A DNA stretch of 64,000 nucleotides from Hamadaea flava (GTDB lineage Bacteria > Actinomycetota > Actinomycetes > Mycobacteriales > Micromonosporaceae): positions 5,580,001 through 5,644,000 of the forward strand of contig NZ_JAMZDZ010000001.1 of NCBI RefSeq assembly GCF_024172085.1, given 5' to 3'. Below are positions 58,570 to 64,000 of the stretch, piece after piece. The position numbers were made by a program, and so were the translations under genes. Within the stretch, counting starts at the first letter, position 1. Each line of letters starts with the position of its first letter. The notes beneath the pieces are model-generated. The model was not told the DNA's origin, made no database searches, and saw nothing but the letters and a program-made list of their open reading frames with translations.

Positions 58570-58575
58570 TACTGT
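58570..58575 (+). promoter_or_regulatory. -10 box for a leaderless pdtaS gene
   Basis: TACTGT ends 6 bases before GTG 58582, and only G residues, not a spaced Shine-Dalgarno, lie between. Confidence 0.5.
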
Positions 58576-58581
58576 GGGGGC

Positions 58582-60108
58582 GTGTCCACACTTCGCGATC
58601 TGGTCGAGGAGCACACCTCGCTCGGCCCGGCCGACATCGACCACCTGACCCGGCTCGCCGGAGACTGGCAGTTGATCTCCGACCTCTCCTTCGCCGACCT
58701 GCTGCTCTGGGTGCCGGTCAGCACGGGAGAGGCGGTCGCGAGCGCGCCTTCGTTCCTCTGCGTCGCCCAGGTACGCCCGACGACCGCTCCCACGGCGTAC
58801 CAAGATGATCAAGTGGGCCGGATCGTCGGCGGGCCGGAGGTGGCCCACTTGGCCATCGCCCGCCAGCAGGGCCGGATCTGGCGGGAGGGCGACCCGGTCT
58901 GGTACGGCGACACGCCCGCGCGCCATGAGGCGGTGCCGGTCCGCCGGCGGCGCGCGGACGGCGAGGCGAGCGAGGTGATCGCGGTCGTGGGCCGCGACAC
59001 GAACCTGTCCACCGCGCGAACTCCGAGCCAGCTGGAGCTGAACTACCTCACCAGCGCCGACGACCTGGCTCAGATGGTCGCCGACGGCACCTTCCCGCCG
59101 CCTCGGCATCCGGGCGAGACGACCAGCGCGCCGCGTGTCGGCGACGGGTTGATCCGGCTGGACGGCTCGGGCAAGGTCACCTACGCCTCCCCGAACGCGC
59201 AGTCGGCGTTCCGTCGGTTGGGACACGCCTCCCACCTCGTGGGCGAGGACCTGGCTGCCCTGTTCAGCCGGCTCGCCGACGACCCGCTGGAGGGTTCGGA
59301 GGCGTCGGCGCGGGTGCTGGCCGCGCTGCACGGCGACTCCCCGGCCCGCAAGGAGATCGAGGTACGCGGCGCGACCGTGCTGACGCGCGCGCTGCCGCTG
59401 ATCCCCGCCGGGGTGCCGATCGGTGCGCTGATCCTGGCCCGAGACGTCACCGAGGTACGCCGCCGCGACCGGGCGCTGATCACCAAGGACGCGACGATCC
59501 GGGAGATCCACCATCGGGTCAAGAACAACCTGCAGACGGTGGCCGCACTACTTCGGCTGCAGGCGCGACGGGTCGACGCGCCCGAAGCGCGCGCCGCGTT
59601 GGAGGAGTCCGTACGCCGAGTCGCCTCGATCGCGTTGGTGCACGAGACGCTGGCGATGTCGGCCGACGAGGCGGTCGAGTTCGACGGGATCGTGGACCGG
59701 GTGGCGACGGCTGCGGCCGAGGTCGCGGGCGGCTTCTCCGGCAGTGGCATCTCGGTGCGCATGCGCCGGGAGGGCAGCTTCGGCGTACTGCCGGCCGAGA
59801 TCGCCACGCCGCTCGTCATGGTCCTCAACGAGCTGCTGCTCAACGCGGTCGAGCACGCGTTCTCCGACGACACCCCGGACGCCGAGGTGGTGATCTCCGC
59901 GCACCGGTTCCGCAAGCAGTTGCAGGTGGCGGTGGCCGACAACGGGCGCGGTCTGCCCGAGGACTTCAATCCGGCGACCGCGAAGCGGCTCGGTCTGCAG
60001 ATCATCCGTACGCTCACCACCGGGGAACTCCGGGGCAGCATCGAGATGCGCAACCGCCCGGAGGGCGGCGCGGAGGCGTTGCTCGAGGTGCCCCTGACCA
60101 AACGCTGA
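58582..60108 (+). CDS. pdtaS: PdtaS-type sensor histidine kinase (HisKA_2)
   Basis: The 508-residue soluble kinase follows the actinobacterial PdtaS layout: a GAF-like N-terminal domain, a PAS domain from about residue 190 (LIRLDGSGKVTYASPNAQSAF), then HisKA_2 with EIHHRVKNNLQTVAALLRL (His310/His311) and an HATPase domain with NELLLNAVEHAF and DNGRGLP. It partners with the ANTAR response regulator PdtaR, not present here, to control antitermination. Length fits mycobacterial PdtaS. A family B repeat follows the stop after 20 bases. Confidence 0.92.
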   Translation: MSTLRDLVEEHTSLGPADIDHLTRLAGDWQLISDLSFADLLLWVPVSTGEAVASAPSFLCVAQVRPTTAPTAYQDDQVGRIVGGPEVAHLAIARQQGRIWREGDPVWYGDTPARHEAVPVRRRRADGEASEVIAVVGRDTNLSTARTPSQLELNYLTSADDLAQMVADGTFPPPRHPGETTSAPRVGDGLIRLDGSGKVTYASPNAQSAFRRLGHASHLVGEDLAALFSRLADDPLEGSEASARVLAALHGDSPARKEIEVRGATVLTRALPLIPAGVPIGALILARDVTEVRRRDRALITKDATIREIHHRVKNNLQTVAALLRLQARRVDAPEARAALEESVRRVASIALVHETLAMSADEAVEFDGIVDRVATAAAEVAGGFSGSGISVRMRREGSFGVLPAEIATPLVMVLNELLLNAVEHAFSDDTPDAEVVISAHRFRKQLQVAVADNGRGLPEDFNPATAKRLGLQIIRTLTTGELRGSIEMRNRPEGGAEALLEVPLTKR

Positions 60109-60128
60109 CCCGCACCATTTCACGATCA

Positions 60129-60193
60129 GCGCTGGATCAGGGTTCCCGGTCGAATCATCGTGCATGATTCGGCCCAGAACCGTGATCCAGCGC
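60129..60193. repeat. Dispersed palindromic repeat, family B, copy 3
   Basis: The best preserved copy: GCGCTGGATCAGGGTTC and CGGTCGAATCAT on the left, ATGATTCGGCC and AGAACCGTGATCCAGCGC on the right. The outer arms GCGCTGGATCA and TGATCCAGCGC are exact complements. It lies 20 bases after the pdtaS stop. Confidence 0.85.
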
Positions 60194-60216
60194 CAAACCA
60201 CCCCCGGAGGAAGCGC

Positions 60217-62427
60217 ATGACGGCGAGGCTGACCAGGTGGCTGCCGCCTGTCGTGGCCTTCCTCGCGGTGGTCGCGCTGGTGCTCGCCGCGGGCACGCCG
60301 GTCGTCGAGCTGGCCCGCTATTGCGCGTACGCGGTCTGGGCGGTGCTCCTGCCGGGAACGCTCGTCTACCGCGCGCTGCGGGCGACGCCGCGAACACTGG
60401 TGGAAGACGTCGCGATGGGCGCCGCCGTCGGGCTGACCCTCGAACTGGCGGCCTGGGCCGCCTTCTCCGCCCTCGATCTGCGCTTCCTGCTGCCGGGCTG
60501 GCCGCTCGTCGTCGTGGCGGTCTTCCTGACGAGGCGGCTGCGGCGACACTGGCGGCCCGCGTACCCGGATCGGCCGTCGGCCGCCTGGTCCTGGTCGCTC
60601 GCCGCGATCGTGGTCTTCTGGACGCTCTACCTCTACGTGGTCTTCCTCGCGCGGAACCCGGTGGTGCCGACGTCCGAGCAGACCATGCAATACCTCGATC
60701 TGTCGTATCAGCTCTCGCTCGCGGGCGAGGCGAAGAACCATCTCCCGCTGCACGTCCCTCAGGTCGCGGGCGAGCCGCTCAACTACCACTGGTTCGCCTA
60801 CGCGCACATGGCGATGGCGTCCCTCGTCGGCGGGGCGGATCTCGCCGCGGTGTCGTTGCGCTTCGCGATTCCGGCGCTCTGCGCGCTCACCATCGTGCTC
60901 ACCGCCGTCGTGGGCGCGCGGGTCAGCCGCAAGCCGTGGGTCGGCGTGGTCGCGGCCGCGCTCTTCTTCACCGTGGGGGAGTTCAACTTCACCGACCCGG
61001 TCACGATGCCGTTCGGCACCCAGGCCACCTTCGTGATCTGGCACGGCATGTCCATGATCTACAGCTGGGCGCTGCTGGTCGCGCTGATCGGCGTACTCGT
61101 CCCGATCATCACGGGCGAGTGGCGATCGTGGCGCGGCTATCTGCTCGCGGCCCTGCTCATCGCCGCGTCGAGCGGAGCCAAGGCCAGCTCGCTGCCGGTG
61201 GTCCTGGCCGCGCTGCTCCTGGTCGCGGTGGCCCAACTGGTACGCACGAAGCGGATCCCGTGGCCGGTCGTCCTGCTCGGGCTGCTGGCCGCGGCGGGCC
61301 AGTTCTTCGCGACCGCCGTGCTCTACCGGTTCCAGACCTATGCCACCGACGTGAACGTCTTCGGCAGCCTGGCGGTCTTCGCCGGGCCACCGGCGGGGGA
61401 GCAGCGCGGCTGGTGGGAGCAGGCGACGATCGCCGTCGGCGTGTTCGTCGCGTTCCTGCTGAACATGCAACTCCGGCAGGCCGGGATCATCCCGTTGCTC
61501 TGGCGGCAGCGGCTGCGACTCGAGCCGGCGCAGTGGCTGCTGCTGGGCGGCGCGCTCGGCGGGGTGGCGGCGTACCTGCTGGTCCGGCAGCTCAGCGACG
61601 GCCAGCAGTACTTCGCTCGCGCCGGATTCGCGTTCGGTGTGCTCCTGTCCGCCTGGGGCTTCGTCGACGTCTTCGAACGCGCTCGCCTGTCGGCGCGCGC
61701 CCGGTGGTACCTCGGCGCGTTCGCGGCTTTCCTGGCGGTGGCGACCGTCCTGGCGCAGCTCGCCGACGCCGGACGGCAGACCGGGTCGAGCCCGTTCGCC
61801 CCGGTGACGCCGATCCTGAAGTGGTCGTTCTTCCTGCTGCTGTGCGGGGTGGCCGGTGCGCTCGGCTGGTACGCCGCCCGCGGCAGCCGTCCCGAAATGC
61901 GAGGCAGGGGCGGTCTGGTGGTCCTCACGGCGATCCTGGTGGTCGGGGCGCCCGGGTTGGTCATGGACATGGTCAAGTCGGCTCGGTCGCCGAACGGCGG
62001 CGCGTACTACAACACGGCGATGCCCCGGTCCCGGGTGCTCGCCGCCCGCTGGGTACGCGACCACAGCAGTCCCGGCGACGTGCTCGCCACCAACGTGCAC
62101 TGCCTGCCGGTGAAGTACGTCGGGCAGTGCGATCCGCGCACGTTCTGGCTGTCGGCGTACGCCGAGCGGCGGGTGCTGGTCGAAGGCTGGACGTTCGCGC
62201 CCCGGATCGCCGGGGACGCGCTGAAGCCGTTCTGGGATCAGGAGTTGCTGGCGCGCAACGACCGGGCCTTCACCGAGCCGACGCACGACGACCTCGCCGC
62301 CCTGAAGGCGGACGGGGTGCGGTGGCTCGTCGCCGACTCCCGGTCAGGTCAGGTCTCGCCGGAGTTGGCGGAGTACGCCGATCTACGGCACACCGAGGGC
62401 CAGATCTCGGTCTACGAACTGCGCTGA
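60217..62427 (+). CDS. Large multi-pass membrane protein, possible GT-C glycosyltransferase
   Basis: The 736-residue protein has roughly fourteen membrane helices and a final 130-residue soluble domain (SRVLAARWVRDHSSPGDVLA to ISVYELR). The arrangement resembles GT-C glycosyltransferases that use lipid-linked sugar donors in envelope synthesis. A loop with SEQTMQYLDLSYQLSLAGEA after about the fifth helix may hold the active site. GGAGGAAGC precedes the ATG. It converges on another large membrane protein with a 26-base gap. Confidence 0.7.
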   Translation: MTARLTRWLPPVVAFLAVVALVLAAGTPVVELARYCAYAVWAVLLPGTLVYRALRATPRTLVEDVAMGAAVGLTLELAAWAAFSALDLRFLLPGWPLVVVAVFLTRRLRRHWRPAYPDRPSAAWSWSLAAIVVFWTLYLYVVFLARNPVVPTSEQTMQYLDLSYQLSLAGEAKNHLPLHVPQVAGEPLNYHWFAYAHMAMASLVGGADLAAVSLRFAIPALCALTIVLTAVVGARVSRKPWVGVVAAALFFTVGEFNFTDPVTMPFGTQATFVIWHGMSMIYSWALLVALIGVLVPIITGEWRSWRGYLLAALLIAASSGAKASSLPVVLAALLLVAVAQLVRTKRIPWPVVLLGLLAAAGQFFATAVLYRFQTYATDVNVFGSLAVFAGPPAGEQRGWWEQATIAVGVFVAFLLNMQLRQAGIIPLLWRQRLRLEPAQWLLLGGALGGVAAYLLVRQLSDGQQYFARAGFAFGVLLSAWGFVDVFERARLSARARWYLGAFAAFLAVATVLAQLADAGRQTGSSPFAPVTPILKWSFFLLLCGVAGALGWYAARGSRPEMRGRGGLVVLTAILVVGAPGLVMDMVKSARSPNGGAYYNTAMPRSRVLAARWVRDHSSPGDVLATNVHCLPVKYVGQCDPRTFWLSAYAERRVLVEGWTFAPRIAGDALKPFWDQELLARNDRAFTEPTHDDLAALKADGVRWLVADSRSGQVSPELAEYADLRHTEGQISVYELR

Positions 62428-62453
62428 GGTCAACCCGCGCTGAGCCGGAGTGC

Positions 62454-64000
62454 TCAGCGCACTCGCCAGTACCAGACGCCGCCACCGGTCTGCGCCGGCT
62501 GCTGGACGATCGTCGTGATCGTGTCGCGCATGGCGTCGGCCGTCTGGCCGCCCTGCTGGAGCACGACGCACTGCGCCCGCCAGTACACGAGGTCCGCCCG
62601 GGCGACGGCGAGCTGCCGCGGTGTCAGCTCAGCCGGGTGGCCGGTCTCCCGGGCGGTCATCACGGCGACGTCCATCGTCCGCAGTGAACGGCCCAATCGG
62701 CCGCCGCCGTCGCGATCCCGGCTGAAGTAGTACCCGTTGGGTGAGGCGTAGCCCAGCTTGGCGGCCAGCTGCCAGCGCATCTGGAGGTGGAGTACGCCCT
62801 CCCGCGTCGTGTCCCCATAGGCGATCAGCGTGCTGCGGCCGTCGGCGCAGGACTGCCACTCGCCTGAGCTGATGAACTCCGGGGCGGGTTTGGCGACGAC
62901 CGTGCCGAGGCCGCGCGGCAGAGTCGGAATCAGCGCCACGAGCACCATCGCCGGCCACGCCCAGCGCAGCGTGCCGAGCCGGGCGGCGTGGTCCCAGCTC
63001 ACCGCGATCAGCAGGCCGATCACCGGGATGGCGATGAGCGCCAGGCGTACGACGACGACGTCGCGGAACACCGGCAGATCAGCGACGAGCGTCCACGACC
63101 CTGGTACGCCGATCGCCCGGCCGTGCCACTTGGGCACCACGCCCAACGAGGCGACGCAGGCGAGGACCGCCGTGAAGACGGCGCTGCGGACCCAGACGAT
63201 CCGCCAGAGCCACACCGTCGCCACCACGGCGACGATGATCAGCGGTACGCCGAAGAACGCGGCCTGCTCGCTCGGGTTGGACGAGACCTCGACAGTGCCC
63301 GCTGGACTGCCCGCGATCGAGGCGTCGGCGTACGCCGTGAACGATCCGAGGTCGGCGACATAGCGGCCGCTGGGCAACCCGTGGTACGCGTCCGGCCCCA
63401 GGAACTGCACCCACAGCGGGTAGCCCGCGACCAGCAGGGTGCAGCCCGCGGCGACGCCGAGGCTGAGCATCGCCGGTTTCCACCGCGCGAGAATGATCTG
63501 CGGCCGCTGGATCCCGTAGAAGATGATGAATCCGCCGAGGCCGAGCGCGGTGAGCAGCAGGGTCTCCTCGCCCAGGAGGATCTGCGCGGCGGCCAGCAGG
63601 CCGAGTTCGGCCCCGCGCAGCGGATGCGACCACGACGGGCCCGGCAGGCCGAGGTTCAAGGTCAGCGCCACGAGCAGCGGCACGAAGAATTGGGCGGCGA
63701 TATGTGGATGCCCGTTCGCCTGCGACACCATGCCTGGCGCGAAACCGCAGAACAGTGCGCCGGCGAAGGCGGCGGGAACGGCCGCCCTGAGACGGCGGCG
63801 GAACAAGGCGTACCAAGCGATCGCGGTGCCGGCCAGCGACGCGGTCGCGAGGATCGTGAAGCTCGCACCCGGGCTGAACAGCCAGGTGACCGGGGCCAGC
63901 AGGACGCCGGCCAGCACCACCGACGTGTTGCCCGCCAGGTTCGCCACGGTCGGCGTGCCCAGGATGGGCGCCAGGAACGGATCACCGGCGTGCGAAATGG
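62454..64000 (-). CDS. Multi-pass membrane protein, possible GT-C glycosyltransferase, partial
   Basis: The frame runs off the window end, so the N-terminus is missing. The visible residues begin ISHAGDPFLAPILGTPTVAN and continue through about ten helices to a C-terminal soluble part (SSGEWQSCADGRSTLIAYGD onward). An internal GTG at 63947 exists but the coding pattern continues upstream, so it is probably not the start. The HAGDPFLAP block early in the chain recalls the donor-site loop of GT-C proteins. Pairing with its convergent neighbour suggests a shared envelope-glycan role (inference). Confidence 0.7.
   Translation of the reverse strand, partial: ISHAGDPFLAPILGTPTVANLAGNTSVVLAGVLLAPVTWLFSPGASFTILATASLAGTAIAWYALFRRRLRAAVPAAFAGALFCGFAPGMVSQANGHPHIAAQFFVPLLVALTLNLGLPGPSWSHPLRGAELGLLAAAQILLGEETLLLTALGLGGFIIFYGIQRPQIILARWKPAMLSLGVAAGCTLLVAGYPLWVQFLGPDAYHGLPSGRYVADLGSFTAYADASIAGSPAGTVEVSSNPSEQAAFFGVPLIIVAVVATVWLWRIVWVRSAVFTAVLACVASLGVVPKWHGRAIGVPGSWTLVADLPVFRDVVVVRLALIAIPVIGLLIAVSWDHAARLGTLRWAWPAMVLVALIPTLPRGLGTVVAKPAPEFISSGEWQSCADGRSTLIAYGDTTREGVLHLQMRWQLAAKLGYASPNGYYFSRDRDGGGRLGRSLRTMDVAVMTARETGHPAELTPRQLAVARADLVYWRAQCVVLQQGGQTADAMRDTITTIVQQPAQTGGGVWYWRVR

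Overview
This is a high-GC actinobacterial chromosome segment. Several features point to a filamentous soil actinomycete, most likely of the Micromonosporaceae (inference): GC-rich third codon positions, many GTG starts, frequent leaderless promoters (TANNNT followed 6-8 bases later by the start codon), a SigR/RsrA pair, a WhiB protein, a PdtaS-type kinase, an SCO0607-type lipoprotein, and a noticeable richness in GTACGC/GCGTAC strings. No phage, IS, plasmid or CRISPR genes were seen.

Layout. 0-12 kb is a mixed housekeeping and accessory stretch: a TolB-like/cell-wall-binding lipoprotein, methylthioadenosine phosphorylase, YqgE, tRNA-Ala(GGC), a 58-residue winged-helix protein coupled to an MFS exporter under a 40-bp perfect palindrome, two VOC proteins, an AraC regulator, a cupin, a receptor-like Ser/Thr kinase, a cytochrome P450 and an ArsR-type regulator. 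12-43 kb is a carbohydrate region: GH36 alpha-galactosidase, macro-domain protein, secreted GH92 alpha-mannosidase with two F5/8C modules, ROK kinase, LacI regulator, a HAD phosphatase and an SDR, secreted GH48 cellulase, a GH3-LacI operon, and a long cluster with a ROK repressor, an oligosaccharide ABC transporter (binding protein plus two permeases, no ATPase), GH31, XylA, XylB, an acetyl esterase and GH42. That last cluster reads as a complete intracellular pathway for xylose- and galactose-decorated, acetylated hemicellulose oligosaccharides, most simply xyloglucan. 43-64 kb returns to core functions: HisN, a NarL-type two-component system, an alpha/beta hydrolase, a DUF2087 protein, RsgA, AroA, an SRAP protein, WhiB, SigR/RsrA, a biotinyl-type carrier protein, a TetR/MFS efflux pair, a SIS-domain sugar-phosphate enzyme, PdtaS and two large membrane proteins, the last cut by the window end.

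Regulation can be read directly in the carbohydrate region. A 14-bp palindrome lies before the GH92 gene and again between the ROK kinase and LacI genes. A CebR-type box lies before GH48. Paired palindromes lie before GH3-LacI. A TTTAGT-N10-ACTAA element lies before both the transporter operon and the GH31-xylAB operon, next to the ROK repressor.

The least expected structure is a set of three families of dispersed 50-65 bp imperfect palindromes, eight copies in all. Seven sit at or within about 20 bases of the stop codon of the gene just upstream, or between two converging stops; the eighth lies 18 bases from one stop. Some supply the stop codon itself. Copies differ by paired changes in both arms, which suggests that the folded form is conserved. 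One family brackets a DUF559-type nuclease-fold gene and coincides with a shortened GH42 gene.
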